DNA of 64,000 bases from assembly GCF_001704415.2 (NCBI RefSeq), contig NC_030831.1, forward strand, positions 46,918,134 to 46,982,133, read 5' to 3'. This stretch comes from Capra hircus. Lineage: Eukaryota; Chordata; Mammalia; Artiodactyla; Bovidae. How positions within the stretch are numbered: the first letter of the stretch is position 1; each line of letters begins with the position of its first letter. A model generated the notes under the pieces. The model did not search any database, was not told the DNA's origin, and saw nothing but the letters and a program-made list of their open reading frames with translations. The position numbers and the translations under genes are program-made. This document shows positions 21,585-33,157 of the stretch, one piece after another.

Positions 21585-21885
21585 AAAAACTTTTTATCTT
21601 ATATTGGAGTATAGCCAGTTAACAAAGTTGTGATAGTTTCAGATGAACATCAAAGGGGACTCAGCCTTCTGTTATACATATCTCCAATCTGCCCAAACTC
21701 CTCTCCCGTCCAGGGTACCACATAACACTGAGCAGAGTTCCATGTGCCAAACAGTAGTTCCTTGTTGGTTATCCATTTTAAATATAGCAGTGTGTACATG
21801 TCCATCCCAAACTCCCAAATTATCCCTCTCCCCCTCCCCCCAGCAACCATAAGTTCATTCACTAAGTCAACAACAGCATTTAAAA
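21585..21885 (-). repeat. L1 3' UTR, antisense
   Basis: 'ttattggagtatagccagttaacaaagttgtgatag' and the C-rich 'atccctctccccctcccccc' pattern of a ruminant L1 3' UTR. Confidence 0.82.
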
Positions 21886-21889
21886 ATTC

Positions 21890-22182
21890 TTTTTGTTTAC
21901 TTATTTATTTCTGACTGCATTGGGTCTTCATTGCTTTAAGAGGGCTTTCTCTAGTTGCGGCAAGCAGGGGCTCCTCTTTGTTGTGGTTTGTGGGCTTTTC
22001 ACGAAAGTGGCTTCTCGTGTTGCAGAGGAGGCTTCAGTCGTTGCCGTACACAGGCTCAGTATTTGTGGCCCACGGGCTTTGTTGCTCCATGGCATGTGGA
22101 ATCTTCCCGGAGCAGGGATCAAACCTGAGTCCCCTGCATTGGCAGGCAGATTCTTATCCCACTGTGCCACCAGGGAAGTCCC
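21890..22182 (-). repeat. CHR-type SINE
   Basis: TTTACTTATTTATTTCTGAC to CCACCAGGGAAGTCC. Confidence 0.9.
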
Positions 22183-22351
22183 AGCAATTTTTTTTTTTAA
22201 CAGCACTTTTGAACAAACTTTGTTGCTGAGTAATATTTCTCCCCTGGACTGACCACATTATATCTTCAATTACAAAATGTGGCCTTTCTCATAATATCTT
22301 ACATCAAAATTTTGGAAATGGCCTTTTTTCTCATGATGAACATGGTAAACA

Positions 22352-22930
22352 TCGCTGCAGATGGTGACTGCAGCCATGAAATGAAAAGACGCTTACTCCT
22401 TGGAAGCAAAGTTATGACCAACCTAGACAGCATATTAAAACACAGAGACATTACTTTGCCAACAAAGGTCCGTCTAGTCAAAGCTATGTTTTTTCCAGTA
22501 GTCATGTATGGATGTGAGAGCTGGACTATAAAGAAAGCTGAGTGCCGAAGAATTGATGCTTTTCAACTGTGATGTTGGAGAAGACTCTTGAGAATTCCTT
22601 GGACTGCAAGGAGATCCAACCAGTCCATCGTAAAGGAGATCAGTCCTGAGTGTTCATTGGATGGACTGATGTTGAAGCTGAAACTCCAATACCCTGGCCA
22701 CCTGAAGTGAAGAGCTGACTCATTTGAAAAGACCCTGATGCTGGGAAAGATTGAAAGCGGGAGGAGAAGGGGACGACAGAGGATGAGATGGTTGGATGGC
22801 ATCACCGACTGGGTGATGGACATGAGTTTGGGTGGACTCTGGGAGTTGGTGATGGACAGGGGGGCTGGCGTGCTGCAGTTCATGGGGTTGCAAAGAGTCG
22901 GACACGACTGAGCGACTGAACTGAACTGAA
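22352..22930 (+). repeat. BovB (RTE) 3' part
   Basis: The frame from about 22353 encodes AADGDCSHEMKRRLLLGSKV and ILKHRDITLPTKVRLVKAMF, then YGCESWTIKKAECRRIDAFQ, followed by a stop. The 3' terminus is 'gactgaactgaactgaa'. Confidence 0.94.
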
Positions 22931-23371
22931 ACATAATGAACTGCATCATCTTTAACAAACATTTCTCAGTCCACTTACTTTGAAACACAGTTTTATCAGA
23001 CACTTCTCTTTTTTGGTGTTGGGGTTTAACTTTTATTGAGAAAATGGCTCATCACCAGCCTCTGGCCAGAGAAATGAATCCCTGGCCCCCACACCTAGTT
23101 GGCAGGCAGACCAATCAGGTGACGCTCAACTGCTAAATCTCTGTGTCCCCACGTAGCAAGGGAGTGGACACCAGAGCCAGAGAAGAGCAGTCGACGAGCC
23201 AGGCAGTCTGCATGTGGGCAGTGGGTTGCTCTGCACTTTCCACCATTCACTGATGGAAAGCACTTCCAAGGGCAGCGTAGTGCCAAGTGTCTGCTCTAAA
23301 ACCAGGGCTGGTCGTTGGTGTGGTAGGAAGGGCTTGCAGGATAGAAACACAGACTCAGGAGCCAATATTGT

Positions 23372-24105
23372 TGTTCAGTCGCCAAGTCATGTCCGACTCT
23401 TTGTCACTTATGGGCTGCAGCACACCAGGCTTCCCTGTCCTTCACTATCTCTGGAGTTTGCTCAAACTCATGTCCACTGAGTCAGTGATGCTATCCAACC
23501 ATCTCATCCTCTGTCACTCCCTTCTCCTGATGCCCTCAATCTTTCCCAGCATCAGGGTCTTTTCCAGTCAGTCAGCTCTTCGCATCAGGTGGACAGAGTA
23601 TTGGAGCTTCAGCTTCAGCATCAATCCTTCCAATGAATATTCAGGGTTTATTTCCTTTAGGAATGACTGGATTGACTGATTTGATCTCCTTGTGTCTCAA
23701 GAACCTTCTCCAGCACCACAATTCGAAAGCATCAGTTCTTCAGTGCTCAGCCTTTTTTATGATCCAACACTCACATGACGACTGAAAAAACTGTGGCTGT
23801 GACTATAGGACCTTTGTCAGCAAAGTGATGTCTGCTTTTTAATACTCTGTCTAGGTTTGTCATAGCTTGTTTGTCATAGCTTTTCTTCCAAGCAGCAAGC
23901 TTTTTTAATTTCCTGGCTTTAGTCACTGTCTGCAGTGATTTTGGAGCCCAAGAAAAGAAAATATGCACTGTTTCCACTTTTTCCCCATTTATTTGCCGTG
24001 AAGTGATGGGAGCGGATGACGTCATCTTTGGTTTTGGTTTTTTGAATGTTGACTTTTAAGCCAGCTTTGTCACTCTCCTCTTTTACCTTCATCAAGAGGC
24101 TCTGC
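23372..24105 (-). repeat. BovB (RTE) 3' part
   Basis: Reverse complement of the BovB 3' end (left edge 'attgttgttcagtcgcc'). It carries a small insertion-like repeat of TTTGTCATAGCTTGTTTGTC near 23857. Confidence 0.93.
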
Positions 24106-24119
24106 CTTGATGCAGTAGC

Positions 24120-24320
24120 CAATCTGCCTTGGTTCAAATGCCCACTCTACTCTTTGCTAACCAGTGAACTTGGGCAATCTACTTACTTTCTTTGTCCCTC
24201 AGTTCCCTTGCTTGTAAAGTGGAAGATAATGAGTGTCAGGCACATGCTTTTATTATGAGGATTAAATATATGACATGCTTAGAGTAGCCCCTGACACCAA
24301 GTGAGCATATATGAGTCCTT
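24120..24320 (+). repeat. MIR SINE
   Basis: '…ggttcaaatgcccactctac…aacttgggcaatctacttac…ctcagttcccttgcttgtaaagtgg…' core pattern of MIR. Confidence 0.75.
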
Positions 24321-24596
24321 GCTTACTTTTACTGTGGAGGAGGTACGAGCTGGATTTTATTCTTCTAATACACCACCTGGATCAGCAAAGGACTTAAAGC
24401 AGTTAAAAATGTGGGTTTGGCCCATTTTTCATTATCTTTTGATAAAAATCTCAGCTCCATTCAAAAAACTCTGAGCTAAATTACCTCAGGACAGTGTTTT
24501 CTAAGCGCCTGGAACTCTACAATAGTCATTCTGCAGAATGTTAATTGATATGACTCACATGAGCTTATGGTCAAGTAAGCTTGGCAAACATTGGGT
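24321..24596. other. Unassigned intron sequence
   Basis: No gene or repeat recognised. Confidence 0.5.
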
Positions 24597-25410
24597 TCAG
24601 TTCAGTTCAGTTCAGTCGCTCAGTCATGTCTGACTCTGCGACCCCATGAACTGCAGCATGCCAGGCCTCCCTGTCCATCACCACCTCCAGGAGTCCACCC
24701 AAACCCACATCCATTGAGTTGGTGATGCCATCCCAACTCTGTCGTCCCCTTCTCCTCCTGCCCTCAATCTTTCCCAGCATCAGGGTCTTTTCAAATGAGT
24801 CAGCTCTCACTTCAGGTGGCCAAAGTATTGGAGTTTCAGCTTCAACATCAGTCCTTCCAATGAACACCCAGGACTGATCTCCTTTAGGATGGACTGGTTG
24901 GATCTCCTTGCAGTCCAAGGGACTCTCAAGAGTCTTCTCCAACACCACAGTTCAAAAGCATCAGTTCTTTGGCGCTCAGCTTTCTTTATAGTCCAGCTCT
25001 CACATCCATACATGACTACTGGAAAAACCATAGCCTTGACTAGATGGACCTTTGTTGGCAGAGTAATATCTCTGCTTTTTAATATGCTGTCTAGGTTGGT
25101 CGTAACTTTTCTTCCAAGGAGTAAGCGTCTTTTCATTTCATGGCTGCAGTCACCATCTGCAGTGATTTTGGAGCCCCCCCAAAATAAAGTCTGACACTGT
25201 TTCCACTGTTTCCCCATCTATTTCCCATGAAGTGATGGGACCAGATGCCATGATCTTCGTTTTCTGAATGTTGAGCTTTAAGCCAACTTTTTCACTCTCC
25301 ACTTTCACTTTCATCAAGAGGCTTTTTAGTTCCTCTTCACTTTCTGCCAGAAGGGTGGTGTCATCTGCATATCTGATATGTTATTGATATTTCTTCCGGC
25401 AATCTTTAGG
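24597..25410 (-). repeat. BovB (RTE) 3' part
   Basis: Left edge is the tandem 'ttcagttcagttcagttcagt' terminus. The minus-strand frame 24807-25217 encodes GGSKITADGDCSHEMKRRLL and FELWCWRRLLRVPWTARRSN without a stop. A poly-C/A tract at 25174-25184 disrupts the sequence upstream. Confidence 0.95.
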
Positions 25411-26385
25411 GACTAGTTTTTCAAGGAACACTCTGAGAAATACTTCCTTCACAGATTCACTGACCCTTATAAACCTGGACTCACCTTATAAGATCCCAAC
25501 ATTATGAGCATTGTATTAATAGATGCTTGATAAGTGTTATTTGAACAACCATTGAGGAACTTACTAGCAGGTAGGTGGGTGAAATAATTGGAAAGAAAGA
25601 CACAGCCATCCACACAGGTAATTACTGGTTTTTTTTTTTTTTGTATTCTAGAAACTGTATCAGAAAGGAGAACTGTGAAAACAAAAAGACCAAAGTCACA
25701 CAGCTATCCTTTCTCCTGCAGGTGCTATTACGGCCTCAAGAATCGACTGTTTACAAAGCATGCGTTTCCCTTTTCTGCCACGAGATGGCCTCTTGCATCT
25801 GTAATTGATAGACGTTATGCTAAAGTTGATCATTTCCAGAGACCTGCTGGGAAAGGGAGAAATGAATGAATTATCAAGTTGAAAAATGTTTAAGGACATA
25901 TTAGTGTCACGAAAGTAGACCTGCCTTTAACGAAGAGCTGAGAGGATTGATTTTTGTGTATTAAAATAAATAGAGAAAGCGTTGTAGGGAAGGCCACGTG
26001 AGCTGGTCTTGAAAGATGTATAAAATGTGGATAGACAGTTGTGATGGACAAGGATGATTTAGACAGGGGCACAGAGCAAGCAGGGGCAGGGCATAAGTGA
26101 ACCAGTAGGTAAACAAAGAGGAGAGATCAGATGCATGAGGGAGAGTTAGTGAGAGCAGACAGTGAGGGGTCTAGCTCCGCACGTGTGCCTCCTCTGGCCC
26201 CAGCGCATGTTACCAGCCTCTCCCTCATCTTTTCTACTTTGGCTTTCTCCTTACTGCTCACACCTCTTTTTAAAGTCCTGTCCTGTCACTCTGTTGGTTA
26301 AGAATTTCCAGTAGCTCCTCCTACCAGCTCTGTTAAATGGAGACCTCGTTCAAACCCAATGGATTGGAACACATAGACATAGCTC
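25411..26385. other. Unassigned intron sequence
   Basis: No exon or confident repeat recognised; includes a T-run at 25629-25642. Confidence 0.5.
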
Positions 26386-26512
26386 TGGGGACTTGCCTGG
26401 TGGTCCAGTGGTTAAGACCTTGCGCTTCCAGTGCAGGGTACAAGTTCAATCCCTGGTAGGGGAACTATGATCCCACATGCCCCATGGAATGGCAAAGAAA
26501 AAAAAAAATCCT
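26386..26512 (+). repeat. CHR-type SINE
   Basis: GGGGACTTGCCTGGTGGTCC head, CAGTGGTTAAGACCTTGCGC, then an A-rich tail at 26497. Confidence 0.88.
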
Positions 26513-27739
26513 GTTTTCCTGATCAATTAGTTTAAGAAATATGGGACCTGCCATCACCTATTGTTATCATTTATAAGCCCAAACTCTATGATCCTGGAAA
26601 GTGTTCAGAATGTGATGTCAGGAAAGCAATCTTTATATTCAGGCAATCTCTAGTGAATGTTCCCATCTTTTTTTTTTTTTTTTTTTTAAACGAGTGTATG
26701 TATATAAGTATATGTGTATTTAAGTCATTTAAAAATGTTTGGAAAGAGAGAAGATGTTAACATTGTGTCTGAGTAGTGCAATTTTCTTTTATCTATATTT
26801 TCTAATTTTTTCTTAAATGAGCATGTATTACATTATACTAAAAAAAAATTATCAATAAAAGTGGATTTAGTTTTTTTCCTATGTAAAATGGGGATTAAGA
26901 CATAGGATAGAAGCCTGATGAGCCATTAATAAGCATAGAAGCTGACTGACCTGATCAATTCACATTTGCAAATTCTTTAAAATAAGCAAGGTACTGGAAA
27001 TAGTCATGGCAACCCCTTTCAAGAAAGTTTAGTCCTCTGACTGATCTGAATCTGGAACACAGAGGAAGCATGACAAAAAGGAAAGTTTTCTCTATATGTT
27101 CCCAGGTTTGAAATCAAAGAGAAAGAACTCTCACTGGAGCCTGCAATCTGAGGTCTTTGGATGAGTTCCTGAAAGTATATGCTAATTTGTACATATTTGC
27201 ATGTTTTTCAGGAGAGAGTTTTTGGTTTTCAAAGAGGTTGAGGACTCAGATTAAAACCAGAGAGTTTTTCCGCTTTCGGAGGATTGTGAGACAAGGAGCT
27301 TGCTTTTATTGCTGAGACCACTTAAGTCAGACGGCCTTCCGACTGACCAGGTTAAAATGAGTGAGGGACCCACGCTGCTGACACTACGTGCATACAGAGG
27401 AAGCTGCTGGTATCATCTGTGACCAGTGAAGAAGTGATCAGAAACAACACATCCAAGCAGATGACATTTTCTTATACTAAATTTCCTTAGTGATGTCGAT
27501 CAACAGATTTTTGGAATCCCCTTCAGAGCACATGACATATTCTTTTCAGCTACTTCAATGATGGCAAGCCTTGCCTGTGTGGTTAAACTGGGGTTTTATC
27601 ACTCGTCGAATGTTACCTGAAATGAATACTAGTAAATAAAGAAGCAAGCAAGTTGGGCAAATAACCATCTTTGGCTAAACATGAATAAAAGTAAATTACA
27701 AGATATTTTCTTAGTTGATTTACTTATTTGACTTTTAAG
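26513..27739. other. Unassigned intron sequence
   Basis: Contains a long T-run at 26668-26687 and otherwise no recognised element or exon. Confidence 0.5.
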
Positions 27740-27945
27740 TACTTTAATTTTTATTTATGCATTTACTTGGCCGTGCTATGTCTTAGTTTTGGCGCCTGGA
27801 GTCTTCCATCTGCTTTGAGGCATGTGGGATCTTTAGCTGTGGCATGCGAACTCTTAGTTGCAGCATGTGGGACCTAGTTCCCTAACCAGGGATCAAACCC
27901 AGGCCCCCTGCATTGGGAGTGCAGAGTCTTAGCTGCTGGACCCCA
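27740..27945 (-). repeat. CHR-type SINE
   Basis: Contains GCATGTGGGACCTAGTTCCC and CAGGGATCAAACCCAGGCCC; ends about 200 bp before KATNAL2 exon w2. Confidence 0.87.
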
Positions 27946-28149
27946 AAATGTTTTGAAAGACAGTGTTTGGATATACTTAACCTATGTGGTGGAGCTCTTT
28001 ACTGTACAGGCAAACCTTGTATATTCTAGTTTTTGTTTAACGTACTCTTTAATATACGCTTACTGTTTGTATTGAGTTTCTTTGGACTTTGCCTTTATTC
28101 TCTTTACTTAGAGTTAATTTTGTTTTTCTTTCTTTTGTGACATGGCCAG

Positions 28150-28316
28150 ATATATTGATGCAGCCAATGCTTTGGAGCAAGAAACTAAAATGGGGTTACA
28201 ACGCTTTCAAGTTTGTGACAACGTTGATCTTGAAACTATTTTGATGGAATATGAGAGCTATTATTTTGTAAAATTTCAGAAATACCCCAAAATTGTCAAA
28301 AAGGCATCAGACACAG
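28150..28316 (+). CDS. KATNAL2: KATNAL2 exon w2: rest of LisH and following helix
   Basis: Acceptor AG at 28148-28149 and donor GT at 28317. The exon is 167 bp; it completes the split Gly codon and leaves one base at its end. It encodes YIDAANALEQET, which completes the LisH motif, then a segment rich in Tyr and acidic residues (ETILMEYESYYFVKFQKY), then PKIVKKASDT. LisH motifs mediate dimerisation and are found in several katanin regulators; in KATNAL2 the motif is fused to the ATPase. The open frame runs 14 codons past the donor, but that extension is intronic. Confidence 0.95.
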
Positions 28317-29295
28317 GTACATGGCTATTTTCTAGAAGTAAGGCGCTATCTCATCTTTAAGCTCTGTGTGTCTTCCTCATTTTATTCCCAGATAGAGGAT
28401 GTCCCCAACTCTACACTGAAAGAATAGACCAGAAGGATTCTGTAGCCTCTTTTAGATCCAGTGCAGACAATTTAAACATGATCGTCTGGACACTGATGTC
28501 CCTTTTTGTCTTGTCCGCATTTGCTTGAGGACTGTATGATTTAGGGCAATGAAAACAAAACCCCAGCAGATCACAGGTACTTTCTTTCTTTTCTTTAGAG
28601 ATGGAAAGAGCTGTTGGAAGACAATAAATGACAGAAGACTTTTTTCTTGTTGGGAAGACCTATTATCTATCTTGAAAATAACATGAAAATGAGTATTGGT
28701 GAGGCTAATAGCTCATGTATAGATAATGAAATGCTTTTGAAAGCCATCAGTCCAGATAATGATCAATATAATGCAAAGACCCAGTATAGGTTAGCAGTCA
28801 AGGAGGCTGGCTGGAGGAAAGATCTAAAGTTAGGGCCCTGTGTTTTGTAGTGACATTGACTTAGAAGTCTGTAAGTGGGGGAAGTAATTATAAACCAAGG
28901 GAGATCATTGTCCTGTTTACAAGGCACTTGTTAAGCCACAGACTTTAACATTTCATGTAGGGACCAGGAAACCAAAAGGAATGTCAATTAAAAATAGCCA
29001 GGGCTGAATCACAGAGCTGGAAGGGGTCTGAGAGCAAGAGGGGTTTATCTGCGCTCCCTTCCAGTACAGTGTGCATAGCTCTGCATCTGTGGCTGGTTGT
29101 TGGATCTGAGTTTTGGCAGGAAAAAGCAGAGACTCCTAACCACTGGGTCACAGGACTGTTACTGACATGGCTTGACTTTAATGCTAGTTCTAGCTTGAAA
29201 CCACACTCTCCTGGGATATTGGGCGCAGTGTCTTTAGTTTAAGGTAAACGGGCAGGGTTTGACTGATAAGTGCTCCATTCTGGTGTCCCAGAAAG
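28317..29295. other. Unassigned intron sequence
   Basis: Intron after exon w2; no repeat recognised in it before the SINE at 29296. Confidence 0.5.
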
Positions 29296-29505
29296 TAAGA
29301 GTGAAAGTGTTAGTTGCTCAGTTGTGTCCAATTCTTTGCAACCCCATGGACTGTAGCCCATCAGACTCCTCTGTCCATGGAATTCTCCAGGCAGGAATAC
29401 TGGAGTGGGTGGCCATTCCCTTCTCCAGGGGTCTTCCTGACCCAAGGATCGAACCCAGGTCTCCTGCACTGAAGGCAGATTCTTTACCTTCTGAGCCATG
29501 TTCCA
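29296..29505 (-). repeat. Bov-tA SINE
   Basis: GTGAAAGTGTTAGTTGCTCA to TTACCTTCTGAGCC. It lies about 330 bp upstream of exon w3. Confidence 0.94.
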
Positions 29506-29838
29506 GGGACCACAGCAAAATAGTGTCAAGTTCATGAAAACTTAATGAAATGGTAACTATAAAGCAGCCCGCACTGGAGCTGCCACCGAGTCTGTGGTCT
29601 CCCAACGTGTTTAATATCTTCTGAGGCCTTTGGGGTCTTTGTGTGGAAATGCTTAGGAAGCATGGGCTTCTTTCTCTTTGCTGGTAATTCCATTCCTCTC
29701 TAGATGAGAATAGCTTACAGTTTCTGCATGTAGCACAAATTTTAAGAACGATGTAAAAGGACAAACATACCTGAAAAATCACTTTCTCTTAAAAATTTAA
29801 ATGTCCTTCTCCTCTTGATATTTGTTTTGCCACAACAG

Positions 29839-29878
29839 AAAACAGTTTACCTCAAAGAAGTGGAGGGAAGACCAGAAG
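29839..29878 (+). CDS. KATNAL2: KATNAL2 exon w3: 40-bp micro-exon of linker
   Basis: Acceptor CAG at 29836-29838 and donor GT at 29879. At only 40 bp it is too short to stand out as an open frame, but it is needed to bridge exons w2 and w4 in frame. It contributes two bases, twelve codons and two bases, reading E-N-S-L-P-Q-R-S-G-G-K-T-R plus a split Arg. The human protein as I recall it has one extra Ala here (AENN), which would fit a one-codon shift of the acceptor. The segment is basic, polar and probably unstructured. Confidence 0.9.
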
Positions 29879-30139
29879 GTAAAGTAAATGATAATTCATC
29901 TTGACCAACTCAACCCTTAAGAGTTTGTGGGATCTGTTTCCAGAAGATTCTCCAGTGCGGCTCCATGTCTGCCAAGCAGCAGTCTCAGACCATGGTCCTG
30001 TGACCCTGGGGGCATGGGCTCCCCTGATGTTACAGACGGCCAGGGCGTGGACCACTGTCCGTCGGCTCTCTGCTTTTACCACCAAGAATTGCATCCGCCG
30101 ATGCTTTGTCTTTCTAGGCTAGGTGGTATGAAAAGTATG

Positions 30140-30240
30140 GACCTCAGAGACCAAAAGATCCAGGTTCAATTCCTGGCTCTGCCACTTACAAGCTTGGAGC
30201 AAGAGTCTGACACATAGTGAGTTCCCAGAACATAGTAAGC
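30140..30240 (+). repeat. MIR SINE fragment
   Basis: '…atccaggttcaattcctggctctgccacttac…' MIR core. Confidence 0.65.
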
Positions 30241-30841
30241 ACCTCCCCAGAAATATTTTTCCTTTCTGAATCGTAAAGGTCATTTCTCTGTGTACCCCAG
30301 ATCACGTCCTGACAGTCTGGAGGGAATCGGGTCTTTCTCTTCCTCTCCTTTTCTCACACTCATCTTGTGTATTTCTTTCTCCAGCTTCTCAAATCCCAGT
30401 CTCATTTGGGAGTCGTGGTATCTGACTGGAGCCCCTCTGTCTCCTGACTCTTCTGGGTTGATGCTTGCCTCAGTGTCCCCCGTGTTCCCCTCCTCCCAAT
30501 CCGGGCTACACGCCTGTCAGCAGAGCCTGTTCACAAAGTGCCCAGGACCACACAGCTGCGGGGCATCAAGGCCTGTGGCTCTTTGCTATTACAGGAAAGC
30601 CCAGACCTCAGGGGAAAGTGGCAGTGGGCTTCCAGTAGAGACCACACAATCACTCAGGCCGTGAGCAAAGTTTAAAAAAAAAATCTTAGGACCCAATTAA
30701 AAGAAGAAAACTTGGGTTGTGATCGTAGGTAACTCACTGGGCCCTTAAGAGTTTCTGTGAGCCCCTCTGGATCCCCTGCTCTGTGACTCCAAGTCCTTTG
30801 TCCGCAACCTGAAAAGGAAGGCACTTAGCCGCCTCATCTTT
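30241..30841. other. Unassigned intron sequence
   Basis: GC-rich in part; no exon or repeat recognised. Open frame 30290-30664 has no recognisable family. Confidence 0.45.
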
Positions 30842-31125
30842 TATTATTTTTTTAAATATAAATTTATTTGTTTTAATTGGAGGCTAATTACTTTACAATA
30901 TTGTATTGGTTTTGCCATACATCAGCATGAGTCCACCACGGGTATACATGTTCCCCATCCTGAACCCCCCTCCCACCTCCCTCCCTGTACCATTCCTCTG
31001 GGTCATCCCAGTGCACCAGCCCCAAGCATCCTGTATCATGCATCAGACCTGGACTGGCGATTTGTTTCATATATGATATTATACATGTTTCAATGCCATT
31101 CTCCCAAGTCATCCCACCCTCTCGC
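30842..31125 (-). repeat. L1 3' UTR, antisense
   Basis: TTTTAATTGGAGGCTAATTA to CCATTCTCCCAA: the ruminant L1 3' terminus, well preserved. Confidence 0.92.
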
Positions 31126-31897
31126 CTCATCTTTTATAAGTGAAGACCTTTGGTGTCGTTTAAAGAAGAGCCGCGGAGCCCGAGCCTGCTTCACCATGAC
31201 AGTCACGGGGTCCCTCAGCCTGAGGCTACCTTTGCTTTTGTGCAGTTCTTTCCAAACAGTCTCTTTGTTTTCACCAAAGTGTTCTTCTTTCCTTTATAGT
31301 TTCCATAAAGCTAGTCAGACTCCGGTAATAAATGATAACTACTTGTGAAAAGAAACAGTGAGGAGCATTTTAAGAGGCAGCTTCGGAATGCGTAAGGAAA
31401 CCTGATTGCTTTTCAGCTGCAGGTTCATCCCTGGAACTGCCTCAGCACTCCGTATCTGGCGGAACGCTCTGGGAGCGACTGTCTGGGAGTGCCTTCCTCC
31501 TTTAGCCCTGGAGCAGGGTGGCAGGGGGCAGCTGGGGGTTCTTCAGCTCCTCTCTGGGTAGCTGTTTATACACGGCAACCATCGAGGTTGGGTGGCAAAT
31601 TGTTGGCTGTAAGAAAGATAGCTAGAAAAATGATGCATGGCACATGTGTATAATCTTATACTCTAAACAGTTATTGAAATGAGAGGTTGTGTCATGAGAG
31701 GAGGCGGTGGACCCTCTAGCCCTGCCTTAGACCTGGGAGGTAAACTGAAGATGGGCAGGGCTGGGTGGGAGGACGGTCCAGATGGATTTGTGCCTCCAGA
31801 TCTTTCCAGAACTCTCTTTAAATGCTCTGTGTGAGGTGTTTGCGATCTCAGATTCAGTTAACAGGATTTCCTCCAAGGTCTTTGTTCCCTGCCCTAG
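31126..31897. other. Unassigned intron sequence
   Basis: No repeat recognised up to the acceptor of exon w4. Confidence 0.5.
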
Positions 31898-32015
31898 GGT
31901 GATGACGGACAGTTGTCAGAATCTTCCCAAGATCAACCAGCAGAGGCCACGGTCTAAAACCACGGTGGGAAAGCTCGGGGAAGCCAGGCCCCTCCACACG
32001 GAGCATCCTAAACAG
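31898..32015 (+). CDS. KATNAL2: KATNAL2 exon w4: basic linker
   Basis: Acceptor TAG at 31895-31897 and donor GT at 32016. The exon is 118 bp: one base completing Arg, then 39 codons, ending in phase 0. It reads VMTDSCQNLPKINQQRPRSK, then TTVGKLGEARPLHTEHPKQ. The first part (DSCQNLPKINQQRPRSKTT) matches the family closely; the second part is loosely conserved, as expected for the flexible linker between the N-terminal dimerisation module and the AAA domain. It is rich in Lys, Arg, Gln and Pro, with no secondary-structure signature. Confidence 0.94.
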
Positions 32016-33058
32016 GTCGGCTTTGCTTGGCGCTGGTCTCATTGCAGGTGGCTGAGAAACAGCCCCAAGGAAATAGTCACGTTTATTTTTTCCTCGAGGA
32101 CAGTTTGATTTCGTTCAGCTAAGAGTTTCTTCCAGCACTTGGTGGAGGACTCCTTCCTCCCCACAAACTTTTGGCTGGTCTGCGTGCTGGGCGACAGGCC
32201 TTGAGGGGTGAATCCTAGGCCCAGTCAGAGCAGGAGGGCCTGGTTCCCACAAGGCTCAGGCTTCCTCTTGAGGGAGCTGGACGTGCCAGCTCTTCCCGTC
32301 CCACAGGGTGTCCCTGGGGTCCTACGTGTAGGTTGGGGTGGTCTTGGTGTGGCCGGGCTCCAAGTCTCCTGTTGGGTTTCTCCAAGGCGCACATGGTGGG
32401 TCGCTAAGCCAGACCTCCACACTGGGCTTTCTGGGGGGAGAGATGGGCAGGTGAGTGAAACCTATGCTGAGAACCTTCGGTCCAGGACAAAACATACCAA
32501 CCAGGTTTAAAGGAAGGAGAACCAATGGAAATGGTGAAGAGGGAAGGGAAGGATGCATGTCAGAGCTGTCCGGGCGGATGGAAAGTCATTATCTCACAAC
32601 TCAGTTGGTCAGAGAAAATCTCTCGTCTTCAAGGGGGTTGTGTGGTCCTGGCCATTGTGGACTGGCTCAGGTGGAAGCGAGGTAAAGCGGGAGGGGCAGG
32701 ATAAATCCCACAGGAGACTGGCTGACTGTTGACTCTGCTGTGTTTCCAAACTCAGCCACCCCTGGCCACAAACACCTCTGGTCCCAGGAGAAAAGACAGG
32801 CCTATGAGTGGAGGTGTGGAGGCCCAGTCATTTCCTCCATTGTTTGTGGGGCTCAGAGCCTGTGGCTTCCTGGGACAGCTCCTCCCACCCAGCACAAGCA
32901 GTGTTTATTCGTCTTGTTGGGTCTGCACAAAAGTGGTGGAATCACACATGGAGGTCCCCGTTTGCAGAAGGATTTGGGACGACGGGACAGGCAGCTGCAG
33001 CCAGCATCTCAAATTGCTTTCTGTCGCTGACTTCTCACTTCTCTTCCTCTTTCTCCAG
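32016..33058. other. Intron w4-w5, repeat-poor
   Basis: Relatively GC-rich with no recognised repeat. The long open frame 32729-33256 is mostly intron and contains exon w5 in its last part. Confidence 0.55.
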
Positions 33059-33157
33059 GAGGTTGTCAGTCACACTCATAAGGAGAGTGCTGATTTTGGC
33101 TTAAGTATATCTGGAATCAACAAAGGCAGAGGAGAAGAAAACGTCCATCCAAAAAAA
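33059..33157 (+). CDS. KATNAL2: KATNAL2 exon w5: divergent linker
   Basis: A good polypyrimidine tract ends in CAG at 33056-33058; donor GTAAGT starts at 33158. The exon is 99 bp (33 codons), phase 0 on both sides. It reads EVVSHTHKESADFGLSISGI, then NKGRGEENVHPKK. Only patches (EVV, ESA-FGL-IS, GEEN-HP) recall the human protein, so this is one of the fastest-changing parts of the gene. Being symmetric and a multiple of three, it could be skipped without a frameshift. Confidence 0.92.
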
